A stretch of 64,000 bases of DNA from Winogradskyella ludwigii (GTDB lineage: Bacteria; Bacteroidota; Bacteroidia; Flavobacteriales; Flavobacteriaceae): assembly GCF_013403985.1 (NCBI RefSeq), contig NZ_JABFDF010000005.1, forward strand, positions 270,493 to 334,492, written 5' to 3'. The notes under the pieces were generated by a model. It was not told where the DNA came from and ran no database searches. It saw only the letters and a program-made list of their open reading frames with translations. The translations under genes and the position numbers were made by a program. Below are positions 55,860 through 63,050 of the stretch, piece after piece. The number at the start of each line of letters is the position of its first letter. Position 1 is the first letter of the stretch.

Positions 55860-56702
55860 ATGACTCACAATTTTAAAGAATTTTCTACAAACGCTATTTT
55901 CAACATTGGAAATGAAACCGATTTACTCCAGTTTAAAAAAGCAAAGCAATGTGAGTTTTATACTTTTATTTGGGCAAAATCAGAAGCTATAGCTATTATT
56001 ATTGATAGCGTTCCATTTACCATTCAACCACATAGTATATTGGCTTTAACACCAATTCAATATTTACAATATATTGATGGTAATGACGCTACTGTTTATC
56101 AGTTTAATCAAGAGTTTTACTGTATTAAAGATCACGATCAAGAAGTAAGTTGTGTAGGTATTTTGTTTTTTGGAAATACTAATATCCCTATTATACATTT
56201 AGATGCTTCAGAACAATTAAAATTTGAAACACTTCATGATGTTTTTATAGATGAGTTAGAAACAAAAGATAATATACAAGCCGAAATGCTTAGAATGTTA
56301 ATGTCTCGATTTATTATAAAAAGCACCCGCTTATTAAAAGCTAAAGAAGGCATTGTTGAAACCCCTAAAAGTTCTAAAGTAGATTTACTACGTGAATTTA
56401 ATTTTTTAGTAGAGCAGCATTTTAAAACAGAACACAGTGTTTCTTTTTATGCTGAAAAATTGTTTAAATCTCCAAAGACCTTATCTAATAATTTTGCCAA
56501 ACTAAATAGAAGTCCATTACAAATTATACATCAGCGTATTGTTTTAGAAGCACAACGCTTATTAAGCTACACTGACAAAACAGCTAAAGAGATTGCTTAC
56601 GACATTGGCTTTGAAGATGCCTCTCACTTAAGTCGTTTATTTAAAAAACACACCACATTATCTCCATCAGACTACAAAAAACGCCTAAACACCTCAAGTT
56701 AG
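55860..56702 (+). CDS. AraC-family transcription regulator
   Basis: 280 residues: a cupin-like N-terminal sensing domain (about 1-150) and a C-terminal AraC double helix-turn-helix (about 185-278: VSFYAEKLFKSPKTLSNNFAKL and KTAKEIAYDIGFEDASHLSR). I use the ATG at 55860; a GTG two codons earlier is possible. Immediately downstream, two copies of a 25-bp motif precede two promoters for a small ORF and the AhpD-like gene, making this protein their likely activator. The inducer is unknown; the targets hint at redox or copper stress. Confidence 0.9.
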   Translation: MTHNFKEFSTNAIFNIGNETDLLQFKKAKQCEFYTFIWAKSEAIAIIIDSVPFTIQPHSILALTPIQYLQYIDGNDATVYQFNQEFYCIKDHDQEVSCVGILFFGNTNIPIIHLDASEQLKFETLHDVFIDELETKDNIQAEMLRMLMSRFIIKSTRLLKAKEGIVETPKSSKVDLLREFNFLVEQHFKTEHSVSFYAEKLFKSPKTLSNNFAKLNRSPLQIIHQRIVLEAQRLLSYTDKTAKEIAYDIGFEDASHLSRLFKKHTTLSPSDYKKRLNTSS

Positions 56703-56766
56703 GAAAAATTGACAAGCCTTAGGGCAAATTCTTCATTTTAAAACCTCTACTTCCGTTGCATCTTTG
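56702..56766 (+). promoter_or_regulatory. Regulated promoter 1 (motif TGACAnGCnTTAGGGCA plus -7 box)
   Basis: A 25-bp element (56702-56726) starts at the last base of the AraC gene. After exactly 32 bp comes CATCTTTG (56759-56766), a one-mismatch -7 box. The same element, 22 of 25 identical, lies at 56959 with the same 32-bp spacing to its -7 box. The equal geometry points to one activator for both. Confidence 0.6.
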
Positions 56767-56792
56767 CATTGTAATATTAAAACAATAACAAG

Positions 56793-56951
56793 ATGAAACT
56801 AAAAAACAAATCCATTTTCAATCTCATAGAGATATTCATAAACAGTCCAAAGAAAATAATAAGTACTATTAACACAGAATCTCACTGTGCTCAAAAACAC
56901 CTTCACGATTATTATTGTGATGCAGAAAAACCATTTGTAAGCACTAATTAA
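56793..56951 (+). CDS. Small 52-residue ORF between the two regulated promoters
   Basis: ATG at 56793 to TAA at 56949, opening MKLKNKSIFNLIEIFINSPK and containing a Cys/His-rich part (SHCAQKHLHDYYCDAEK). It has no membrane segment or known motif. Support for coding: a promoter-like element upstream, an AACAATAACAAG leader like that of the cupredoxin gene, and an open frame throughout. The two Cys and three His could bind metal. It may also be chance. Confidence 0.45.
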   Translation: MKLKNKSIFNLIEIFINSPKKIISTINTESHCAQKHLHDYYCDAEKPFVSTN

Positions 56952-56958
56952 ATACAAG

Positions 56959-57023
56959 GGAAAAAATGACATGCTTTAGGGCATAACAAGCATTCTATTG
57001 TACTGTGATATAACGCAACTTTG
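56959..57023 (+). promoter_or_regulatory. Regulated promoter 2 (second copy of the 25-bp motif)
   Basis: The motif copy at 56959-56983 reads TGACATGCTTTAGGGCA in its conserved part, followed after 32 bp by CAACTTTG (57016-57023). It drives the AhpD-like and cupredoxin genes; the leader would be about 60 nt. Confidence 0.6.
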
Positions 57024-57091
57024 TACCAACAAAAAAACTTAAATAAATAGTAATACCATCTGAATACATTTCAGAATAAAAATTTAAAATC

Positions 57092-57640
57092 ATGACTACA
57101 TTTAATATTCCTTCAAGAGAAGACGTAAGCAGTAACAACCAAGCTATTTTCGATAACTTAAATAAAGCTTTAGGGTTTGTACCAAACTTATATGCCACTT
57201 ATGCACATAGTGATACGGCTTTAGAAAACTACTTAAACTTTGCTAATGCAAAAACATCTTTATCTGCTAAAGAAAAAGAAGTTGTAAACCTTGCTGTTAG
57301 CCAAGTAAACGATTGTCTTTATTGTCTTTCTGCACATACTGCAATAGGAAAAATGAACGGCTTTACAGATGCGCAAATCTTAGAGTTAAGAGCTGGATTT
57401 TCTACTGTAAACGACAAATTAGACGCTTTAGCAAAATTGGCTAAAAACATTACTGAGAATAGAGGAAAAACAGATGAAACCGTTTTAGAAAACTTTTTTA
57501 ACGCTGGTTACACAAAAGGAAATTTAATAGATACTATTTCTTTAGTTGGAGATAAAACCATCTCTAACTATGTACATAGCACCACTCAAGTTCCTGTAGA
57601 TTTCCCAGTAGCACAACCTTTAGAATCACAAACCATATAA
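57092..57640 (+). CDS. Carboxymuconolactone decarboxylase (AhpD-like) family protein
   Basis: 182 residues with the AhpD-type active site CLYCLSAH: Cys75, Cys78 and His82. Such proteins are alkylhydroperoxidases or peroxidase-related enzymes. The all-helical pattern (AKEKEVVNLAVSQVND) fits. It lies 31 bp upstream of a cupredoxin gene, and both are probably controlled by the AraC protein through the motif at 56959. Confidence 0.88.
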   Translation: MTTFNIPSREDVSSNNQAIFDNLNKALGFVPNLYATYAHSDTALENYLNFANAKTSLSAKEKEVVNLAVSQVNDCLYCLSAHTAIGKMNGFTDAQILELRAGFSTVNDKLDALAKLAKNITENRGKTDETVLENFFNAGYTKGNLIDTISLVGDKTISNYVHSTTQVPVDFPVAQPLESQTI

Positions 57641-57671
57641 CCTTAATAATAATATTTAAAACAATAAAAAG

Positions 57672-58055
57672 ATGAAAAAAATAGTAGCAATTATCGTATT
57701 CGCATTAACCTTTACATTAACAGGAAATGCACAAGACAAAATGAAAACTAAAGCAGCCGTTGTGTCTTTAGAACAAACCACAGGTGAGTTTACTCAGAAG
57801 ACATTAACTTTAGAAGAAGGAGATTATATTTTTGAAATTGCCAATAAAAATGTTGGTCACCAAGTAGGATTTGTATTGGTTCCTAAAGGAGCAGATGCTT
57901 CTAAACCAGAAAACCATATTAAAACGGCTTACGTTACAAAAGCTGTAGAAAACAATACAAAAGAAACCTCTAAAGTAACAACCTTAACAAAAGGAGAGTA
58001 TGTTTATTTTTGCCCATTAAACCCTACACCTCAATATACTTTAATTGTAAAGTAA
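57672..58055 (+). CDS. Cupredoxin-like exported protein
   Basis: 127 residues with a signal peptide (ends TGNAQ) and a plastocyanin-type beta-sandwich (LEEGDYIFEIANKNVGHQVGFVLVP). His63 and Cys114 (YFCPLNPTP) sit where type 1 copper ligands occur, but the second His and the Met that normally follow the Cys are absent. Copper binding is therefore uncertain. Second gene of the AhpD-like operon, with a terminator after it. Confidence 0.8.
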   Translation: MKKIVAIIVFALTFTLTGNAQDKMKTKAAVVSLEQTTGEFTQKTLTLEEGDYIFEIANKNVGHQVGFVLVPKGADASKPENHIKTAYVTKAVENNTKETSKVTTLTKGEYVYFCPLNPTPQYTLIVK

Positions 58056-58084
58056 ATTGTTAAATAACATTTAGTGTTAAATAG

Positions 58085-58114
58085 AAAAGAGCAATCCGTT
58101 GGATTGCTCTTTTT
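58085..58114 (+). terminator. Terminator after the cupredoxin gene
   Basis: AAAAGAGCAATCC (58085-58097) pairs perfectly with GGATTGCTCTTTT (58101-58113). Bidirectional in form; ssb converges on it. Confidence 0.9.
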
Positions 58115-58137
58115 CGTATTTATAAATTACATTACAA

Positions 58138-58470
58138 TTACTTTCCTAGCATTAAAAGCTCACTACAAACCACTTCTGTAGTGTAACGCTTTATGCCATC
58201 TTTATCTTGCCAAGAGCGCGATGTTAACTTCCCTTCTATGGCAACTTCTTTGCCTTTGGTAATAAACTTCTCAATAATCTGAGCTGTTTTTCCCCAAGCT
58301 ACAATATTATGCCATTGAGTATCTGTTATCTTTTCTCCTTGTGCATTTTTATAACTATCGTTAGTGGCGATAGAAAATTTTGCTAAGATTTTTCCGGATT
58401 CAAAATTGGTGATTTCTGGGTCTTGTCCTAAGTTACCAATCAACTGTACTTTGTTTTTAAGTGTGTTCAT
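58138..58470 (-). CDS. ssb: Single-stranded DNA-binding protein, short paralogue
   Basis: 110-residue OB-fold SSB (KNKVQLIGNLGQDPEI ... WHNIVAWGKTAQIIEKFI). It ends right after the OB-fold (SELLMLGK) and lacks the flexible linker and acidic DDIPF-type tip that recruits partner proteins, so it is probably an accessory paralogue and not the main replicative SSB. A -7-like CATCTTTG lies on its strand at 58538-58531. It borders the cassette array that begins at 58683. Confidence 0.92.
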   Translation of the reverse strand: MNTLKNKVQLIGNLGQDPEITNFESGKILAKFSIATNDSYKNAQGEKITDTQWHNIVAWGKTAQIIEKFITKGKEVAIEGKLTSRSWQDKDGIKRYTTEVVCSELLMLGK

Positions 58471-58682
58471 AATTTCTAATTTTAATGGTTAAACAGTTAA
58501 TACTATTGAACCTTCATCGATTCAACACTGCAAAGATGTGGCTGCCTCCAAATACTATTCGGTAGTTAACTGCTTACATACACTTGTAATCGTTTGTAAA
58601 CGCTTAAACTAATATAAAATGGCGTTATAACTATGTTTCTAGATTGTATTTCAAATCATAGGTTTATTGTGTATATTTATGT

Positions 58683-58693
58683 GTTAGCACCAA
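58683..58693 (+). other. Left boundary of the cassette array
   Basis: GTTAGCACCAA is the reverse complement of TGGTGCTAAC at 59890-59899 plus one mismatched base. It therefore forms the 5' end of the first cassette. No ~140-bp palindromic site precedes it; the sequence to its left is ordinary ssb-upstream DNA, so this is where the array meets the chromosome. Confidence 0.65.
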
Positions 58694-58709
58694 TTAAAAA
58701 CAAACATCC

Positions 58710-59888
58710 GTGAAAAAAAGAATATTCAGATACTTAAAACACATTATAGTAACGCTTCTAATAGTAATACCTTTATTTGTAATAATCGGATTTTTATCTG
58801 GTAATACACTAAAACATAGTCGAAACGATTTAGCTGATAATTGGAACGATGAAGGACCTTATGTATTTTTTAAAAATGATAGTTTATTAAGTATCAATTA
58901 CATAAAAGGCGACAGAAAAAATGGATTTGAATTAGAAACAAAAACTTCTAAAGTAGATTCTTCAGTAGATTTGAAATGCTACTACCCATTAGATTCAACA
59001 AGTTTTAATTTCGTAGCGAACACAAATTTTGAAGTACCAGCATCTATCTATTCTGATTCTCTAAAGATTCTTGCGATATCTGATATTGAGAGTAATTATA
59101 AAACTTTTCGTAATTTTCTAATTAATAGTGCTGTAATTGACCAAGAACTAAACTGGACTTTTGGAAAAAATCATTTGGTACTTGTTGGAGACTTTATTGA
59201 CCGTAGTTATTTTACTACCCAAGTATTATGGTTTATTTATAAGTTAGAACAAGATGCGAAATCAAAAGGCGGTAATGTTCATTATATTTTAGGCAACCAC
59301 GAGATAATGAATATGCAAGGAGACCATAGCTACTCAAAGTCAAAATATAATCACGTAGCTTCCATTTTAGGTAAAAAGCAATTTGAATTTTATGATAAAA
59401 ACTCTTTTATAGGTCGTTGGTTGAAAAGCAAAAATACAATTGAGCTTATAAACGGGAATTTATTTGTTCACGGAGGTATTAGTCCTAAATTAGAAAATAC
59501 TGAATTGAATATTGACGAACTAAATCAATTAATTAGAGAGAATTATTACAAACCATATTTCCCAAAGAAAAATGGAGAGAAAACTCAAGAACTACTAACT
59601 TCTTCAATAACATCACCTTATTGGTATAGAGGATATTTTAAAAATGATTTATCACAGGAAGAAATTGATATAGGGCTTAACAAATTCAATGCAAAAGCAG
59701 TTATTGTTGGACACACAATTCAATCAAAAGTCAATAGAACTTACAATGGAAAAGTGATTGGAATTGATGTCAAGCATCCTCAAGATTATTACGAATATTT
59801 TCCAACAATTACATCAGAAGGTCTTTTAATTAAAAATGGAAAATATTACCGTGTTTTTGAGAATGGAGAAACAGAAGAAATGAAATAA
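58710..59888 (+). CDS. Membrane-anchored calcineurin-like metallophosphoesterase (cassette 1)
   Basis: 392 residues starting at GTG, 27 bp inside the cassette. One N-terminal membrane anchor (about 9-29), then a metallophosphoesterase domain: Asp125 in ISDIES (Glu127 where His is usual), GDFIDR (160-165), GNHE (195-198), His254 in FVHGG and His335 in VGHT. It resembles PPP-like phosphatases. The substrate is unknown. The stop codon lies at the last bases before the palindromic site. No promoter was recognised inside the cassette. Confidence 0.85.
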   Translation: MKKRIFRYLKHIIVTLLIVIPLFVIIGFLSGNTLKHSRNDLADNWNDEGPYVFFKNDSLLSINYIKGDRKNGFELETKTSKVDSSVDLKCYYPLDSTSFNFVANTNFEVPASIYSDSLKILAISDIESNYKTFRNFLINSAVIDQELNWTFGKNHLVLVGDFIDRSYFTTQVLWFIYKLEQDAKSKGGNVHYILGNHEIMNMQGDHSYSKSKYNHVASILGKKQFEFYDKNSFIGRWLKSKNTIELINGNLFVHGGISPKLENTELNIDELNQLIRENYYKPYFPKKNGEKTQELLTSSITSPYWYRGYFKNDLSQEEIDIGLNKFNAKAVIVGHTIQSKVNRTYNGKVIGIDVKHPQDYYEYFPTITSEGLLIKNGKYYRVFENGETEEMK

Positions 59889-59889
59889 C

Positions 59890-60027
59890 TGGTGCTAACA
59901 ACGTATATAATTTATTGCTAGTTCTAGTTTACTTACGAAAATCCTCGCGGATTTTCTATTCGGTTTGTATTTGCTACATTAGGTGCTTAAAACACGCAAC
60001 AAACCATATACAAGACCGTTGTAACCA
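59890..60027. repeat. Intercassette palindromic site 1 (138 bp)
   Basis: Left end TGGTGCTAAC matches the start of cassette 1; right end GTTGTAACCA matches the end of cassette 2. Body: GTATATAATTTATTGC pairs (13 of 16) with GCAACAAACCATATAC at the other side. The central hairpin is GAAAATCC/GGATTTTC (59937-59956) with loop TCGC. Type A site. Confidence 0.8.
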
Positions 60028-60059
60028 ATACGAGAAAAATAATTAGCATTTTATTTTTT

Positions 60060-60085
60060 ATACATCGAACTTCAATGTATGTTTG
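60060..60085 (+). promoter_or_regulatory. PadR operator candidate overlapping a -7 box
   Basis: A 21-bp dyad (60060-60080) with ATACAT at one end and ATGTAT at the other has 9 of 10 base pairs complementary. It matches the ATGT/ACAT style of PadR sites. It overlaps TATGTTTG (60078-60085), a full -7 box, 18 bp before the padR ATG. It implies that this cassette carries its own autoregulated promoter. Confidence 0.6.
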
Positions 60086-60103
60086 CATTCTAACATATTA
60101 TAA

Positions 60104-60448
60104 ATGGAAAAATTATCAAAAGAACTGATTGGTGCATCTTCAACACCAATTATATTGTCTATTCTCAAGAAAAACGAATCTTACGGTTATGAAATAATCC
60201 AAAGCATCAAAGAAATATCAGGCGGAAAAATAGAATTTGGAGAAGGAACTCTATACCCAGTTCTACATAAGCTAGAAAAGAAAGGCTTTATCGAGTCATC
60301 TTGGAAAATTGCAGAATCTGGAAGAAAAAGAAAATACTACAACATCAGCAATGAAGGAGAAAAAGAACTAAAGACAGAAAAACAAAATTGGAATACAATT
60401 AATCAAATAATAACAAAAATATGGAAAATAGAACCGAATTTAATTTAG
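60104..60448 (+). CDS. PadR-family repressor (cassette 2)
   Basis: 114-residue winged-helix regulator; the PadR signature is clear (ILSILKKNESYGYEIIQSI, GEGTLYPVLHKLEKKGFIES). PadR proteins usually repress an adjacent membrane or efflux gene and their own promoter, through ATGT/ACAT dyads like the one just upstream. Its 3' end overlaps the following membrane gene by 28 bp, so the two are coupled. Confidence 0.92.
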   Translation: MEKLSKELIGASSTPIILSILKKNESYGYEIIQSIKEISGGKIEFGEGTLYPVLHKLEKKGFIESSWKIAESGRKRKYYNISNEGEKELKTEKQNWNTINQIITKIWKIEPNLI

Positions 60449-61134
60449 AAAATAATGTCCAAATATGGAAATCAATTCTAACTAAAAAAAACAATTTGAC
60501 TAAATCAAATATAATTGAACTTGAAAATCACTTACTTGATTTAATTGATGATTTGGAGTCTAAAGGCCTAAATAAAGAAGAGTCTTTTACAATTGCTAGA
60601 AAAAGAATTGGAAAAATTGATGATATTTGTTTAGAGTTCGATAAAGTAAATAATAATTTTTCGTTTATTAATCAATCAATTCCTTATTTAAAAGGTGCTT
60701 TGATTTATATCGCATTTATAATTTTGAGCAAATTATTTTTTGTTATAACTCTGCTTCTATCTCTAAAATTCAGTATTGATAACACTACATTTGACATTAT
60801 TTCTATAGTGTTAATACTTTTTACTACTATTTCTTTTTTTAGTATAATATATCTTAATTTAAAACGTGGAAAACAATTTTTAAGTAAATTAATCACATCA
60901 AAAGTATTAGTTACATTAATTATTATAATATCTATAATTATGTTAAGATTTAGCGCTCAAATACCTCTTCCTGGAATAGATATTTCTGAACTAGGGAACC
61001 CTATTCCAAATATTTATACTATGGAAACTAATTTTGCGATTTATAAAATATTGAGTGGATTTATAATATTAACAACTTCAATATTCTTCTTTTGGAGAAA
61101 CAAAAAATATAATAAATTAAAGCTTATGAAATAA
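60421..61134 (+). CDS. Membrane protein with HAAS/permease-prefix-like domain (cassette 2)
   Basis: 237 residues. The N-terminal ~85 (SNIIELENHLLDLIDDLESKG and SFTIARKRIGKIDDICLEFDK, read separately) resemble the HAAS/permease-prefix helical domain found in genes next to PadR regulators. Four hydrophobic segments follow (about 90-115, 122-143, 158-175 and 203-225). The function is unknown; a role in sensing or transport under PadR control is likely by analogy. Confidence 0.75.
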   Translation: MENRTEFNLENNVQIWKSILTKKNNLTKSNIIELENHLLDLIDDLESKGLNKEESFTIARKRIGKIDDICLEFDKVNNNFSFINQSIPYLKGALIYIAFIILSKLFFVITLLLSLKFSIDNTTFDIISIVLILFTTISFFSIIYLNLKRGKQFLSKLITSKVLVTLIIIISIIMLRFSAQIPLPGIDISELGNPIPNIYTMETNFAIYKILSGFIILTTSIFFFWRNKKYNKLKLMK

Positions 61135-61138
61135 GTAC

Positions 61139-61279
61139 TGGTTACAACACCGTGTATAATTAATTGCTATGTTCTTCCCTACTTGCGAATATTCCTGCGG
61201 AATATTCACGGGTTCGTAAAAGTTTACTAATTTAGTTGCTAAACCACGCAACTAACCATAAACAACAACGTTGTAGCCA
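61139..61279. repeat. Intercassette palindromic site 2 (141 bp)
   Basis: Left end TGGTTACAAC matches the start of cassette 2; right end GTTGTAGCCA matches the end of cassette 3. Type B body: GTGTATAATTAATTGC against GCAACTAACCATAAAC. The central hairpin GAATATTCC/GGAATATTC (61187-61207) has loop TGC. Confidence 0.8.
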
Positions 61280-61306
61280 ATTTGAGAAACGATAAATAAC
61301 AGAAAT

Positions 61307-61714
61307 ATGAGTTTAGATAAAATTCCGCAATTTAACTTTCCGAAAATAGAGCCTATGATTCCAAATTTGCCCATTATTAATAAAGAAGAACCATATCTAG
61401 CTGGAGCTTACTATGAAAGACTTGCTAAATATATAATTGAGTTTGAAAAGGATTTGACAGATTCTGAAGAGGTCGGAGCAAAACTTGTGTCATTTGGAGA
61501 GTCTATAATAATACACGTAGAGGATTTGGGATATTGGAATCCAAGATTGATTTGCTTTTACGGAACAGATAGTAAAGGACAAAAAGTCCAACTTATTCAA
61601 CACGTAAATCAGATAAGTATACTTCTGATTAAATTAAAACGGATTCCAGAAAGAACGAGAATTGGTTATAAACTATCTCAAGAATTGGATGAACTTAAAA
61701 ATAAAGAAGAATAA
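61307..61714 (+). CDS. Conserved protein of unknown function, DUF6173-like (cassette 3)
   Basis: 135 residues. The segment YERLAKYIIEFEKDLTDSEE, then VGAKLVSFGESIIIHVEDLG and YWNPRLICFYG, strongly resembles a small conserved family I recall as DUF6173, but I could not verify that. It has no signal peptide or membrane segment. It is the first of two genes in the cassette and starts 37 bp after the cassette boundary; no promoter was recognised. Confidence 0.65.
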   Translation: MSLDKIPQFNFPKIEPMIPNLPIINKEEPYLAGAYYERLAKYIIEFEKDLTDSEEVGAKLVSFGESIIIHVEDLGYWNPRLICFYGTDSKGQKVQLIQHVNQISILLIKLKRIPERTRIGYKLSQELDELKNKEE

Positions 61715-61727
61715 AAACTGACGAAAA

Positions 61728-62192
61728 ATGAGCATTGAAGTTCCATTTATAATTCTGATTCTTGCGATTCCGACTTATTTTTTATGCAAATGGATTTTAA
61801 AAAAACTGAACGTTGGAAATGAAAAAAACAGAAAATTTGTTGCACTAATTCCAACTATATTTTTGAGTCCAATAATTTATGTCGGATTAATTTATTTATG
61901 GATATTTTCGATTTCATATTATCCATCAAACGATTTTGATGCACAAGAATGGAAGACAAATATTGCGGAAAGATATAAAATGTCAGAGGACATTATTGAG
62001 AGTGAAATGTTAATCGGAAAAACAAAACAAGAAATAACCGAATTGTTAGGACAAGATTTTTATTCATATAGTGAAAACCATATTGCGTATGAACTTGGCT
62101 TTGTCCCTGGACTTTTTAATATTGACCCAGACGTTTTGGATATTTATTTTGAAAACGGAAAAGTAACCAAAGTGGAACAACACGAAACTTAA
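61728..62192 (+). CDS. Membrane protein with BamE/SmpA-like tail (cassette 3)
   Basis: 154 residues: two hydrophobic segments (about 5-24 and 36-62) and a soluble C-terminal part. There MLIGKTKQEITELLGQ followed by LDIYFENGKVTKVEQ has the helix-plus-sheet pattern of small BamE/SmpA-like domains. No family was recognised with certainty. It starts 13 bp after the preceding stop in the same cassette. Confidence 0.6.
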   Translation: MSIEVPFIILILAIPTYFLCKWILKKLNVGNEKNRKFVALIPTIFLSPIIYVGLIYLWIFSISYYPSNDFDAQEWKTNIAERYKMSEDIIESEMLIGKTKQEITELLGQDFYSYSENHIAYELGFVPGLFNIDPDVLDIYFENGKVTKVEQHET

Positions 62193-62205
62193 CTGAAATA
62201 AAAAC

Positions 62206-62342
62206 TGGCTACAACACCGTATATAATTTATTGCTAGTTCTAGCCTACTTACGAAAATCCTCGCGGATTTTCTATTCGGTTTTTATTTGCTAAATTACTT
62301 GCTTAACCACGCAACAAACCATATACAACAACGTTGCCAGTA
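62206..62342. repeat. Intercassette palindromic site 3 (137 bp)
   Basis: Left end TGGCTACAAC matches the start of cassette 3 perfectly; right end GTTGCCAGTA matches the end of cassette 4. Type A body with hairpin GAAAATCC/GGATTTTC (62253-62272). Confidence 0.8.
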
Positions 62343-62437
62343 ATTTAAAAAACAGCGGAAACCTATTTTAATTTGAACAAATAGCAACAAGTTTAACCCA
62401 AATTGAATTAAAAAGGAAAATAGAATTTAAACGAAAA

Positions 62438-62887
62438 ATGACTTTAAAAAATAAGATATTACTCAACAAATTCCTTTTACCTTCAATATTCTTGATAATT
62501 CTAATAATCTATGTGTTGAAAAACTCTTTAGAATTCGGATTCATAATTTATTACCTAATCTTATGGATAATAGTTTCTTTAATCATTATTTATAAATCGA
62601 AAAACCATTTGATTGAATATAATACTGAACAGAATAAATTGAAAATTAAATACTACGCAGGAATTAATAAAACGACTGAAAAAATAATCCAAATAGATAA
62701 AATAGTTAAAACTAAACTGGATACGAGGATTTTTGATTTTGGTTTTGACTTGTTGTCAATTAAATATATAGATGACCAAGAATTGTACAACCTTTTAGAT
62801 TTGAGGATTAGAAATAAAAAAGATTGGATAAAAATATTATCTTTAATCGAAGTAAATGTTGACATTGAAAAAGACAATATGAAATAA
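62438..62887 (+). CDS. Small membrane protein, PH-like, unknown function (cassette 4)
   Basis: 149 residues. Two hydrophobic segments (about 14-27 and 30-50) are followed by a charged domain (SKNHLIEYNTEQNKLKIKYY, then KIIQIDKIVKTKLD) with strand-rich pattern. It resembles bacterial PH-like/YdbT-type membrane proteins. No specific family was recognised. It starts 105 bp into its cassette, the longest leader in the array, and ends four bases before the next site. Confidence 0.55.
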   Translation: MTLKNKILLNKFLLPSIFLIILIIYVLKNSLEFGFIIYYLILWIIVSLIIIYKSKNHLIEYNTEQNKLKIKYYAGINKTTEKIIQIDKIVKTKLDTRIFDFGFDLLSIKYIDDQELYNLLDLRIRNKKDWIKILSLIEVNVDIEKDNMK

Positions 62888-62891
62888 AAAC

Positions 62892-63029
62892 TACTGGCAA
62901 CACCGTATATAATTTATTGCTAGTTCTAGCCTACTTACGAAAATCCTCTCGGATTTTCTATTCGGTTTTTATTTGTTAACTTAGTTGCTAAATCACGCAA
63001 CTAACCACACACAAAACCGGTTGGCACCA
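62892..63029. repeat. Intercassette palindromic site 4 (138 bp, hybrid)
   Basis: Left end TACTGGCAAC matches the start of cassette 4; right end GTTGGCACCA matches the end of cassette 5 at 9 of 10 bases. The left half is type A with hairpin GAAAATCC/GGATTTTC (62939-62958, loop TCTC), while the right half (TTAGTTGCTAAATCACGCAACTAACC) follows type B, so the site looks recombinant. Confidence 0.75.
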
Positions 63030-63050
63030 ATTTGAAAAAAACCATAAACT

